A stretch of 62,076 nt of DNA. It comes from Frankia torreyi (GTDB lineage: Bacteria; Actinomycetota; Actinomycetes; Frankiales; Frankiaceae). The notes below the pieces were generated by a model, which saw only the letters and a program-made list of their open reading frames with translations, ran no database searches and was not told the origin of the DNA. Within the stretch, counting starts at the first letter, position 1. Every line of letters begins with the position of its first letter. Position numbers and translations under genes: made by a program. Positions 44,383-51,854 of the stretch are shown in pieces. The DNA is taken from assembly GCF_000948395.1 (NCBI RefSeq), contig NZ_JYFN01000024.1, forward strand, positions 7,606-69,681. Reading direction: 5' to 3'.

Positions 44383-45039
44383 TTACGCGGGGGTGGCGCG
44401 CACGTACACGTTGTCGGAATAGGAGTGGGCCCGGAGGTCGAACGGTCCGCCACAGGTGATCATGACTAGCTGCCGTGGGCCCTGCGTTCCGGCGAAGGCC
44501 GCCGGATCGACGCCGCCGGCCTTGGCACGGGCGGAGACCCGCCTGACCCGCCACGCGGTCTGCTCCCCGCGTGCGTCACTGGTGTAGACGAGGTCTCCGG
44601 CGTGCAGGTGGGCCAGCCGTCCAAACGCGAAGGGCGGCATTCCCCGCCAGTTCACGTGCCCGACGAGGGTCACCTCCCCGGAGCCGGCGTCCAGCGCGGC
44701 CGAACCGGACCACAGCCCGACCTCGGACGGCGCCTGCGGCGGAGTGAGGACGCCCTGGTCCTCGGTCGCCCGGCCGATCCTGGCGGTGACGCCGAGCGCT
44801 GGTATCCGGAGGCTGGATGCCGGCAGATCGGACTGGTGCCGCGGGATCTGGACCGTGCGCGCCCCGCCGGATCCGGGCGATGGCCCGGGCCGGTGCGGCC
44901 CGCCGGTCTCAGGCAGCGGGGCGGCCACCGGGGCAGGTCTGGCCGGCCATCCCAGGACGATCAGCGCGATCCCGGCCAGCATGATCCCGGCGAGGGTCAG
45001 GGCACCGAGGACGGGCAGCGAGGCGGCCGGGCGCCTCAA
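44383..45039 (-). CDS. Class F sortase
   Basis: The 218-residue transpeptidase has an N-terminal membrane anchor, a proline-rich stalk and the sortase barrel. TLVGHVNWRG holds the catalytic His and LVMITCGGPFD the nucleophile Cys196, with a C-terminal SYSDNVYVRA strand. The residue before DN in that strand is Ser; the nearest Arg is at 214. Class F enzymes are the common actinobacterial type and anchor surface proteins. The TTG start overlaps the stop of the repeat protein before it (TTGA), tying enzyme to substrate candidate. Confidence 0.9.
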   Translation of the reverse strand: MRRPAASLPVLGALTLAGIMLAGIALIVLGWPARPAPVAAPLPETGGPHRPGPSPGSGGARTVQIPRHQSDLPASSLRIPALGVTARIGRATEDQGVLTPPQAPSEVGLWSGSAALDAGSGEVTLVGHVNWRGMPPFAFGRLAHLHAGDLVYTSDARGEQTAWRVRRVSARAKAGGVDPAAFAGTQGPRQLVMITCGGPFDLRAHSYSDNVYVRATPA

Positions 45040-46181
45040 CGCCGGCGTCTGGTCCGCCGGGCCCCGAGCGCCCCGAGTGCGGCGAGCGCGCAGCCGGCGG
45101 TGACCGTGCCGAGTACGACCAGCTCAAGACCGCTGCGCCTGGGCTCGTCGGGCTGCCCTCCCGCCACGGCCACCGGCGGATGAGCAGCCTGCTGGCTCCC
45201 CGGCGCCGGCGACACACCACCGTGGCGCTGCGAGGAACCGGGCTCGGTCCGGCCCGGGCCGCCGCCGGACCCGTTACCCGGGCCAGGGCCGGAGCCGTCA
45301 CCAGGGCCGGAACCGCCTGCCACCGCGCCGCCGCCCACGATGGCGCCGCCCGCCGCGGGGCCACCGAAGTTGGGGCCACCGAAGCCGGGGCCACCGAAGC
45401 CGGGGCCACCGAAGCCGGGGCCACCGAAGCCGGGGCCACCGAAGCCGGGGCCACCGAAGCCGGGGCCACCGAAGTCGGGGCCATCGAAGCCGGGGTGAGG
45501 GGGAAGGATGCCGGGGAATCCGGGTAGCCACGGCGGGAGCGGGAAGACGACGATCGGCTTGCCGCTCGGGATCGGCACGCTGGCGAAGGCGGGCGGCGCG
45601 ATCACCCGCCCACCCTGAGCGGCTGCGGACGCGTTCGCCACGTTGGTGATGACGCCCGCCGCGACCTCCGCGGACGTGATCGTATGATCGGGAACGGTGC
45701 AGGTCACAGCCTGCTTCGGGAGGAGCGACGGGGCGGGGCAGCGGACCGGGCCAGCCTTGGGATCGTGCACGGTCACCGCGGACACCACCGTGTGCCCGGT
45801 GTTCGCGACCGTGATCGTCCAGTGCACCCGGTCACCTGGACCGATCCTGCCGTCCCTGTCCGCGTCCACCACGGTGCCGCGCTTGGTGGCGGCCAGCGCG
45901 GGTGTTCCCAGGAGGATGAGGCCGACGGTGGTCTGCGCCGAGTCGCCGTCCGCCCTGGCAGGCAGCGCCGGCAGGACGACCGTCATCGCCAGCAGCACGG
46001 CCGTCGTCAGAGCCGTCGTCAGAGCCGCCGACAGCGGCCGGTCAGGGAGACCCTTCGGTGTCGCCGGGCCGGCCGGGGGGCGACGGATCGGCCGACGACC
46101 GATCATGACGTCGTGGCCGCTGTCGCGCCCGCCGAGTCCGTCAACGGTCCCGCCATCGCAAGTTCCCCCACCCAGCGTCAT
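45036..46181 (-). CDS. Secreted repeat protein with DUF11-like domain, candidate sortase partner
   Basis: The 381-residue protein has an N-terminal signal segment and a DUF11-like beta domain (DRVHWTITVANTGHTVVSAV; VTCTVPDHTIT). Next comes a nine-copy 15-bp repeat giving Gly-Phe-Gly-Gly-Pro units and a Gly/Pro/Ser-rich stretch. A C-terminal hydrophobic helix is followed by RRTRRRR, which has the outline of a cell-wall sorting signal. A clear LPxTG was not seen before the helix, only GGQPDEPRRSG. It overlaps the sortase gene. The start is taken as the ATG at 46181; an ATG at 46106 is an alternative. Confidence 0.75.
   Translation of the reverse strand: MTLGGGTCDGGTVDGLGGRDSGHDVMIGRRPIRRPPAGPATPKGLPDRPLSAALTTALTTAVLLAMTVVLPALPARADGDSAQTTVGLILLGTPALAATKRGTVVDADRDGRIGPGDRVHWTITVANTGHTVVSAVTVHDPKAGPVRCPAPSLLPKQAVTCTVPDHTITSAEVAAGVITNVANASAAAQGGRVIAPPAFASVPIPSGKPIVVFPLPPWLPGFPGILPPHPGFDGPDFGGPGFGGPGFGGPGFGGPGFGGPGFGGPGFGGPNFGGPAAGGAIVGGGAVAGGSGPGDGSGPGPGNGSGGGPGRTEPGSSQRHGGVSPAPGSQQAAHPPVAVAGGQPDEPRRSGLELVVLGTVTAGCALAALGALGARRTRRRR
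45357..45491. repeat. 15-bp tandem repeat, nine copies
   Basis: Nine near-identical 15-bp units within the sortase-partner gene encode the Gly-Phe-Gly-Gly-Pro stalk. No spacers are present, so it is not a CRISPR array. Confidence 0.95.
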
Positions 46182-46351
46182 GAACTGCTACTCAGAGTAA
46201 CATGGCGCGGTCGTGGCCCGTGGTCAAGTCGGCGGTGCCAGGGGTGCGCTCGAGGACAGGTCCGGCCCCGTGGCGGAGGAGCGGCCAGCCTGCGCAACCG
46301 TGTTGTACAGACGTCGGCGCTGTACAGACATCGGATGATTGTGCGGGGCGC

Positions 46352-46411
46352 GGCCGCACCCTGGCCAGCGGCGGCCAGGACAGCGCCGTCCGGCTCTGGA
46401 CCCTCGCCTGA
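46352..46411 (+). pseudogene. Orphan 3' end of a WD40-repeat gene
   Basis: The last 19 codons of a WD40 blade remain (LASGGQDSAVRLWTLA and stop) with no upstream blades. Just upstream a 14-bp TGTACAGAC(G/A)TCGG sequence is directly repeated (46305-46335). WD40 genes are frequent in these genomes; this one has been lost except for its tail. Confidence 0.55.
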
Positions 46412-46433
46412 GCGCACCGGGTCGGCCCGCCGG

Positions 46434-47177
46434 TCAACCGGCCGCGACGACGCTCCGTCCGCGGCCCCAGCCCCGGCTGTCGAGGTCGGTCAGGACGCGG
46501 ATCATGTCGTCGTTGGTCTGCCGGGTGGTGGCCCGCACCAGCTCGGTCAGGGCGGGGCCGGCCTTCTCGGGAGAACCGCAGTCGAAGGGCGGCTGCGGGT
46601 CGTATTCCATGGCGAGCTGGGCCATTTTCGCGACGTCGTCGCCGAACATCCGCGCGAGCAGCGTGAGGCCGAAGTCAAGGCCGGCGGTGACGCCGCCGCC
46701 GGTGATCCGGTTACGGTCGATCACGACACGGTCGTTGACGTTCTCGGCGCCGACCAGGGCCAGCACGTCGCGGCCGGCCCAGTGGGTGGCAGCCCGGTAG
46801 CCCCGCAGCAGTCCGGCGGCGCCGAGGAGCAACGAGCCTCCGCAGACGGCGGTGACGTAGCGGGCCCGCGAGCCTCGGTCGGCGAGGAAGGCGAGGACGT
46901 CGGCGTCCGCCGCAGCGGCCTGGTCCCGTCCGCCGGGGACGAACAGGACGTCGACGTCCGGCGGGCAGTCGGCCAGGGTCGTCGTCGGGATCACCGCCAC
47001 GCCGGTGTCGGACATGACCGGGTCGAGCGTCCGCCAGACCAGATGCACCTCCATGACGGGGGCGAGAGCGGTCTGCGGGCCGATCAGATCGAGCAGGGTG
47101 AGCCCGGGGTACAGCAGCATCGCAGCCCGTGGCGGGGTGGGCGTGGGCGTGGGCGTGTTGGCCGTGCGATCGGTCAT
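46434..47177 (-). CDS. DJ-1/PfpI family protein (isonitrile hydratase-like)
   Basis: The 247-residue protein has the class I glutamine amidotransferase-like fold: AAMLLYPGLTLLDLIGP at the start, VLFVPGG, and the nucleophile elbow VTAVCGGSLLLGAAGLL with the reactive Cys. A C-terminal DNA-binding domain is absent, so it is an enzyme rather than a GlxA-type regulator. The closest functional analogue is isonitrile hydratase (InhA). A short Thr/Pro repeat follows the start. GGAGGAG precedes the ATG. Two palindromes lie upstream. Confidence 0.88.
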   Translation of the reverse strand: MTDRTANTPTPTPTPPRAAMLLYPGLTLLDLIGPQTALAPVMEVHLVWRTLDPVMSDTGVAVIPTTTLADCPPDVDVLFVPGGRDQAAAADADVLAFLADRGSRARYVTAVCGGSLLLGAAGLLRGYRAATHWAGRDVLALVGAENVNDRVVIDRNRITGGGVTAGLDFGLTLLARMFGDDVAKMAQLAMEYDPQPPFDCGSPEKAGPALTELVRATTRQTNDDMIRVLTDLDSRGWGRGRSVVAAG

Positions 47178-47196
47178 CGATAACTCCTCCGGTTCG

Positions 47197-47208
47197 GCGG
47201 TAAACCGC
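47197..47208. promoter_or_regulatory. Palindrome upstream of the DJ-1 family gene
   Basis: GCGGTAAACCGC has five-base arms around AA. It lies 20 bases upstream of the start codon in the probable promoter/leader of the minus-strand gene. A regulator is not identified. Confidence 0.35.
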
Positions 47209-47231
47209 GTAATACGGGGCTGGCCCGTCTC

Positions 47232-47254
47232 CCGACCCCGGAATGCGGGGTCGG
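47232..47254. promoter_or_regulatory. Hairpin upstream of the DJ-1 family gene
   Basis: CCGACCCCG and CGGGGTCGG form a perfect 9-bp stem with a GAATG loop. It could terminate transcription arriving from the SMI1 gene or be an operator. Confidence 0.45.
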
Positions 47255-47363
47255 TGCCGACGCTATCGATGGGGTGCGGCGCCGACCGCCGGCCGGCGTG
47301 ACAATGTTCGACGGGAAATTGCCAGCCTGATCGATGGCCGGGCGGCGCGTCCACGCCGAGGAT

Positions 47364-47552
47364 TCAGTGCGCCGCCGCCCAGGGGGCGACGCTGCCGACC
47401 CGGTTGATCGAGTAGCGCAGGATGAACCCGTCGCCCTTCGGGCCCGGGAAGTCGGCGTCCGGGTTCGCGTAGACCTTCGTCAGGCTGTTCAGCAGATCCA
47501 GGGCGCCGCCGGCGGTGACCGTGGCCGTCGCCTGCAGGACGGCTACTCGGCT
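47364..47552 (-). pseudogene. Duplicated 3' end of the F420/FMN-binding (PPOX) gene
   Basis: Bases 47352-47552 match the end of the gene at 48347-48766: ATATVTAGGALDLLN here against ATATVTTGGAWDLLN there, ending PWAAAH instead of PWAAAR. One base is deleted near the upstream junction. There is no start. The fragment overlaps the final codons of the SMI1/KNR4 gene, so that gene's C-terminus was set by the rearrangement. Confidence 0.85.
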
Positions 47553-48136
47553 GCCTCCTGCTCCATGAAGACCCGGTCGGCGTGGAAGATCTCCGCAAAG
47601 CTCGCGAAGCGTTCCAGGCTGCCGTACTTCGGCGTGAACTCCCAGGCCACCCATTCGCCGTCCGGGCCGGGATCGGCCGGATCGAGCAGCCAGAAGTCCT
47701 CGCCGCTCGCGATCACCAGCGATCGACGGAAGACCGACAGCAGGTCGTCGAGGTCCTGTCCGTCGTTATGCGGCTCTCCGTAGAGGTTGATGAAACCGGC
47801 GCCGTCTACGGTGTCGCGGAACCAGTCGACGTCGGTGCTCGCGTGCAGCTCGTCGATCCACCCGGCGAGGTTGGGCCATCCGTCGCTTGTCGCCAGAAAG
47901 CTGCGGAAGGTCGGCGGGAAACGGACCGCCAGGCGTTGCTCGGCCGCCGCCACCGTCTGCTCGGCCGCCGGCTCGTGACCTACCCAACGATGCTGGATCT
48001 GCTCGTCGGAGAGCTCGTCTGGATCGGCCGTGCGCAGATACGTCTCGCTGTACTCGCGCAGATAGTCGCGCCACTGCTCGGGGGTCGTCAGCGCGGGTGC
48101 GGCCAGGGGCGCGTCGCCGTCGGCGAGATTCGACAC
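47543..48136 (-). CDS. SMI1/KNR4-family protein
   Basis: The 197-residue protein has the SMI1/KNR4 fold: a helix with AAAEQRLAVRFPPTFRSFLATSDGW, then WWLLDP-like FWLLDPADPGPDGEWVAWEF and YGSLERFASFAEIF. In bacteria these proteins commonly act as immunity proteins against secreted polymorphic toxins, but no toxin gene is next to it. AAGGAGG supports the GTG at 48136. The gene is bracketed by direct repeats of the neighbouring PPOX gene's 3' end, which indicates arrival or shuffling as a cassette. Confidence 0.85.
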   Translation of the reverse strand: MSNLADGDAPLAAPALTTPEQWRDYLREYSETYLRTADPDELSDEQIQHRWVGHEPAAEQTVAAAEQRLAVRFPPTFRSFLATSDGWPNLAGWIDELHASTDVDWFRDTVDGAGFINLYGEPHNDGQDLDDLLSVFRRSLVIASGEDFWLLDPADPGPDGEWVAWEFTPKYGSLERFASFAEIFHADRVFMEQEAAE

Positions 48137-48346
48137 GAATCCGGCCTCCTTGTCGGGAACGTCAGTATTCTGCCATTCGACAAGCTATCACGGGCCGATG
48201 TTCGCCCCGGACGAGCGCAATGTTGTTTCCCGCGAAATCGACCTGCCGCAACGAAAGTTCGTTCGCGGCTCCCGGCTTTGGCCGATGAGTTCGGTGAGGG
48301 CACGGGTATGCCGTCCTTCATCCGCCGGCCTACCGGCGGCCGAGGT

Positions 48347-48766
48347 TCAGCGCGCCGCCGCCCAGGGGCCGATGCCGCCGACGCGGTCAATCGAGTAGCG
48401 CAGGACAAGGCCCTCGCCCTTCGAGCCTGGGAATTCGGCCTCCGGGCTTATGTAGACCTTCGCCAGGTCGTTCAGCAGGTCCCAGGCGCCGCCGGTCGTG
48501 ACGGTGGCCGTCGCGCGTAGGACGGCGTACTCGGCCAGGTAGGCTCCCGGCACCCTCGGCGCGGAGAAGGAAAGCACCACGCGGGGATCGCGTTCCACGT
48601 TGCGCACCTTCACGTAGCGGCCCATATGGCCGCTGACGACGTCGTCGCCGTCCAGGCCGATCCAGATGACGCTTACCTGCGGGCTGCCGTCCGGATTGAT
48701 CGTCGTCAGGTGCGCAAGCGGACCACTGGAGATCAGGTCGCGGAGTTCCGGTGTCAGCAGCGTCAT
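48347..48766 (-). CDS. PPOX-class F420-dependent oxidoreductase
   Basis: The 139-residue split-barrel protein matches the TIGR03618/PPOX family: LAHLTTINPDGSPQVSVIWI at the start and a VRNVERDPRVVLSF strand that lines the cofactor site. It binds F420 or FMN and reduces small substrates. GGAGGGGAG precedes the ATG at 48766 and a TAGGCT -10-like element is nearby. Its last 190 bases are copied at 47352-47552. Confidence 0.88.
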   Translation of the reverse strand: MTLLTPELRDLISSGPLAHLTTINPDGSPQVSVIWIGLDGDDVVSGHMGRYVKVRNVERDPRVVLSFSAPRVPGAYLAEYAVLRATATVTTGGAWDLLNDLAKVYISPEAEFPGSKGEGLVLRYSIDRVGGIGPWAAAR

Positions 48767-48857
48767 CGCTCGATGCTCCCCTCCATCTCGATCAGCCTAG
48801 CAACTATCGGGAAATCCCCCGCGCGATGACGGGGTGCGGCGCGGCCGCCGTGCTCGC

Positions 48858-49700
48858 TCAGCCCTCCTCGGGGCCGGTGGCGACGGGACGGTCGGGCAGG
48901 TTCGACCACTGGGACCAGGAGCCCGGGTAGAGCGCCGCGGGGTGACCGGCGATGGCCAGCGCCGCGACCTCGTGGGCGGCGGTCACGCCCGAGCCGCAGT
49001 ACACCCCGACGGGCCGCTCGCCGGTGACGCCGAGCGCCGCGAACCGGCGGGCGAGCTCGGCGGGGGAGTGGAACGTCCCGTCGGCGCTCAGGTTGTCCCC
49101 GGTCGGGGCGCTGTGGGCGCCGGGGATGTGCCCGGCGACCGGGTCGACCGGTTCGACCTCGCCGCGGTAGCGCTCGCCGGCCCGGGCGTCGAGCACGATC
49201 CCGTCGCGGGCCAGCGCCGCGACCCCGTCGGCGTCGAGCGTCGGCAGCGCGCCGGGGACGAGGGTGATGTCGCCGGGCGGCGGCTGGACCGGCTCCGTCT
49301 GGAGCGTCCCGCCCGCGGCCGTCCAGGCGGCGAGCCCGCCGTCGAGGATCAGCACCGGCTCGACCGAGGCCCAGCGCAGCAGCCACCAGGCCCGCGCCGC
49401 CGACATCGCCCCCGAGTCGTCGTAGACGACGACGGTGTCCCCGGCGGACAGCCCCCAGCCGCGGGCGGCGCCCTGCAGCGCGGCCACGTCCGGCAGCGGA
49501 TGACGGCCCTGCGCGGGCACGGGCGGCGCGGCGAGCTCGGTCTCGAGGTCCACGAAGACCGCCCCGGGGATGTGCCCGGCCAGGTAGCCGTCCCGCCCGG
49601 GCGGACCACCGAGCTGCCAGCGGACGTCGAGCACCCGCGGGGGCCGCGCGGAGTCGAGGAGCCGGGCCAGGTCCGTCGCGGAGATCAGCACATCGCTCAT
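48858..49700 (-). CDS. Two-domain rhodanese (thiosulfate/3-mercaptopyruvate sulfurtransferase)
   Basis: The 280-residue enzyme has an inactive N-terminal rhodanese domain (PPRVLDVRWQLGG, VFVDLETEL) and a C-terminal catalytic domain with Cys235 in VYCGSGVTAAH. The loop CGSGVT points to the mercaptopyruvate sulfurtransferase type. It transfers sulfane sulfur to cyanide or thiols. The ATG at 49700 lacks a Shine-Dalgarno but has TAGCGT seven bases upstream, so the mRNA is probably leaderless. Confidence 0.92.
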   Translation of the reverse strand: MSDVLISATDLARLLDSARPPRVLDVRWQLGGPPGRDGYLAGHIPGAVFVDLETELAAPPVPAQGRHPLPDVAALQGAARGWGLSAGDTVVVYDDSGAMSAARAWWLLRWASVEPVLILDGGLAAWTAAGGTLQTEPVQPPPGDITLVPGALPTLDADGVAALARDGIVLDARAGERYRGEVEPVDPVAGHIPGAHSAPTGDNLSADGTFHSPAELARRFAALGVTGERPVGVYCGSGVTAAHEVAALAIAGHPAALYPGSWSQWSNLPDRPVATGPEEG

Positions 49701-49707
49701 GCCCCGG

Positions 49708-49713
49708 ACGCTA
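49708..49713 (-). promoter_or_regulatory. -10 element for a leaderless transcript
   Basis: On the minus strand TAGCGT, seven bases and then the rhodanese ATG follow in order. No ribosome site is present between. Confidence 0.45.
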
Positions 49714-49802
49714 CCGTCGGGGGCCCGGCGCCGCGCCGTCCGCCACCTGGTCCGTATTCGGAGATTTGTCGCCCGGGACGGATTCGTGCAAGGCTCGGCG
49801 CG

Positions 49803-50672
49803 ATGGCGATCGGGGTCGACGGGGTGCGGGTCGGGCACTGGACCGATCCGGTGGGCGTCACCGGATGCACGGTGGTGGAGCTGCCGGTGGGCACGGTGGC
49901 CTCGGCGGAGGTGCGCGGCGGGGCGCCGGCCTCGCGCGAGCTCGACGCCCTGGCGCCGCACATGGCGCTGGCCAGCATCGACGCCGTGCTGCTGACCGGC
50001 GGTTCGGCGTTCGGCCTGGCCGCCGCCGACGGGGTGATGCGCTACTACGCCGAGCGCGGTCGCGGTGTGCCCACGAGCGGCGGCCCGGTGCCGGTCGTGC
50101 CGGCACTGGCCCTGTTCGACCTCGCCGTTGGCGCACCCACCGCCCGCCCGACCGCCGACGCCGGCTACCTCGCCGCGCGGGCGACCGGCGGCGAGCAGGT
50201 GCTGCGCGGCCGGGTCGGCGCCGGCACAGGGGCGTACGCGAGCCAGTGGCGCGGGCCCGAGTACCGCGGCCCCGGCGGGCTCGGCCACGCGTACCGGTGC
50301 CGCGGCGAGGTCAGTGTCGCCGCGTTGTGCGTGGTCAACGCGTTCGGGGACATCGACCACGGCGGCGATCCCGTCCCCCTCGACGCCGCCGAGTCGCAGT
50401 GGCGACCCTTCGACCTCGCCGCCGGGCGGACCCACACCACGATCGGAGTGGTGGTCACCAACGCGCGGCTGGACAAGACGAGCTGCCTGCTGGTCGCGCA
50501 GGGCGCCCACGACGGGCTGGCGCGGGCCATCACCCCGCCGCACACCCGTCTCGACGGCGACGCCTTCGTCGCCGCGGCAACCGGCCGGGTCGAGGCCGAC
50601 GTCGACCTCGTCCGCCTGCTCGCGCTGGCCGCCGTCACCGCCGCCATCCGCTCCGTCGACCGCTCACCCTGA
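49803..50672 (+). CDS. P1-family peptidase (DmpA/L-aminopeptidase type)
   Basis: The 289-residue protein matches family S58 N-terminal nucleophile hydrolases: GVRVGHWTDPVGVTGCTVV at the start and VLLTGGSAFGLAAADGVMRYY. In the C-terminal part NARLDKTSC marks the self-cleavage region, followed by HDGLARAITPPHTRLDGDA. These enzymes cleave N-terminal residues from peptides or amides. The start is the ATG at 49803. A terminator-like hairpin follows the stop. Confidence 0.9.
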   Translation: MAIGVDGVRVGHWTDPVGVTGCTVVELPVGTVASAEVRGGAPASRELDALAPHMALASIDAVLLTGGSAFGLAAADGVMRYYAERGRGVPTSGGPVPVVPALALFDLAVGAPTARPTADAGYLAARATGGEQVLRGRVGAGTGAYASQWRGPEYRGPGGLGHAYRCRGEVSVAALCVVNAFGDIDHGGDPVPLDAAESQWRPFDLAAGRTHTTIGVVVTNARLDKTSCLLVAQGAHDGLARAITPPHTRLDGDAFVAAATGRVEADVDLVRLLALAAVTAAIRSVDRSP

Positions 50673-51052
50673 CCTGACCTGACCTGCCCCGACCTGTCGG
50701 GGCGTCGGCTCAGGACGTTGGCGGTCGTCTCGGGCGGGAACGCTGTGCGTCCTTGGCCGTTCCGCGGATACCGTCCGCCGTCGGCCCGGTGACGGGTCCC
50801 GAGGCGGACATTCCGATCAGCGGTACCGACCGGCCGAGGCTGCTCGATGAGTACGCCGCGGTAGCCATCACGGACGGTGTGTTCCGGCGGCTTCTGCTGG
50901 AGCTCGGTTGACGCTGCTCGACGAGCCGGCCTTCCGGGCGTTCGTCCGGGGCGGGGCACCGTCGATCGACGTGAAGACCGCTTTCCCGGCGATCACGACG
51001 TGGGTCAGTCGTGCGCTTCACGGTGGTACGGCCGTTCTGAGCGGTGGAGCGG
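50673..51052. other. Gap with a hairpin and two short overlapping frames
   Basis: After the peptidase come three GACCT repeats and the hairpin at 50686-50703. Further on, a frame from a GTG at 50789 (40 residues, contains RLLDEYAAVAITDGVFRRLL) ends in a TGA that overlaps a TTG at 50908. That TTG opens a second frame beginning TLLDEPAFRAFVRGGAPS, which loses plausible composition after about 40 codons. The look is of a decayed pair of small genes, but no family was recognised. Confidence 0.35.
50686..50703. terminator. Terminator hairpin after the P1 peptidase gene
   Basis: GCCCCGA and TCGGGGC form a 7-bp stem with a four-base CCTG loop, 13 bases after the stop codon. Confidence 0.6.
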
Positions 51053-51502
51053 TCAGCGGGTGGGGCGACGCCGCCGCTGGTTGTGCCGGGCGGGGGCGGC
51101 AGTGGGCCTGCGCCGGTTCGGGGCAGCCGGCTGGTCGGCGTCCTGCGCGGTCGCGTCCTGCATGGTTGCGTCCCGCATGGTCGCGTCCTGCGCGGTCGCG
51201 GCCGGCGTCGGGTCCGCCGGCGGAGCCTGGAAGACGACGCTGGCGACCTGGGTGGCCGAGATCGGATGCGCGCTGGCCTCCGCGGCGGGCTGGGCGAAGT
51301 CCGGGATCCGGAAGGGGCGGGTCGTGGGCGGCGGAAGCTCGCGCCTCGGCTGCGTGCGGGCCGTCCGCGGCGCGGAGAAAGGATGGATCGATGAGGTGGC
51401 GATGAGGGGTGTCTCGCTTTCGGGGACGGATCGTCGGACGACGATCGGTATGGCGACCGCGCCAGAGCCGTCGGCCGCGGCGCGAAGCCTGCGGACCGAC
51501 AC
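51053..51502 (-). CDS. Low-complexity hypothetical protein
   Basis: The 149-residue Ala/Pro/Thr/Arg-rich protein starts at a GTG and includes a Asp-Ala-Thr-Met-(Arg/Gln) repeat. It ends in a strongly basic tail (NQRRRRPTR). It is 17 bases downstream of the small barrel-domain gene, in an operon-like setting. No signal peptide or domain was seen. It is probably disordered, perhaps nucleic-acid binding; coding status is only moderately certain. Confidence 0.45.
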   Translation of the reverse strand: MSVRRLRAAADGSGAVAIPIVVRRSVPESETPLIATSSIHPFSAPRTARTQPRRELPPPTTRPFRIPDFAQPAAEASAHPISATQVASVVFQAPPADPTPAATAQDATMRDATMQDATAQDADQPAAPNRRRPTAAPARHNQRRRRPTR

Positions 51503-51519
51503 GACCCGTGGGCGGCTCG

Positions 51520-51741
51520 TCAGAGCCGGTACATCCGGCTGAACGGACTCGGGATGCGCTCCTGCCGGGAGCCGAAATCAACATCCACGGAGGTGTCTCC
51601 GGTGACCCCGATGACCCGGCCGAGCCCGTACACGTCATGCGTGACGCGGTCACCGACCGAGAACCGCTCCTGGGCGGGGACCGCCGGAACCTTGAAGGGG
51701 CTGTTGGGTAGGCGACGTCGGGGCACCGCTGACTCGGTCAT
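51520..51741 (-). CDS. Small CarD/Tudor-like barrel protein
   Basis: The 73-residue protein has one recognisable unit: RFSVGDRVTHDVYGLGRVIG followed by DTSVDVDFG and a basic end. This is the five-stranded barrel seen at the start of CarD/TRCF interaction domains and the end of UvrD-like helicases. It may bind RNA polymerase or nucleic acid. Start ATG 51741; an earlier GTG-like start is unlikely. Small conserved proteins of this kind are common in actinobacteria. Confidence 0.72.
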   Translation of the reverse strand: MTESAVPRRRLPNSPFKVPAVPAQERFSVGDRVTHDVYGLGRVIGVTGDTSVDVDFGSRQERIPSPFSRMYRL

Positions 51742-51841
51742 CAGCTCCAGTATGCACGTCCGCGCGGGGATGGCCAGTCGCCGGCCGTGCCGGGGCCCGG
51801 GCGTCACCCATCGGTGGCCGGAAAGGGTGCGTACGCGCGGC

Positions 51842-51847
51842 TAGTCT
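51842..51847 (+). promoter_or_regulatory. -10 element for a leaderless transcript
   Basis: TAGTCT is followed by seven bases and then the GTG at 51855 of the phosphatase gene, which has no Shine-Dalgarno. Confidence 0.4.
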
Positions 51848-51854
51848 GTGTGCT

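Noticed and set aside
45357-45491. Regular 15-bp repeats as a CRISPR array
   Set aside because: The units are directly adjacent without spacers and encode a Gly-Phe-Gly-Gly-Pro stalk.
46305-46335. Directly repeated TGTACAGAC(G/A)TCGG as insertion-sequence ends
   Set aside because: The repeats are direct rather than inverted and only 31 bases are involved, with no transposase or target duplication.
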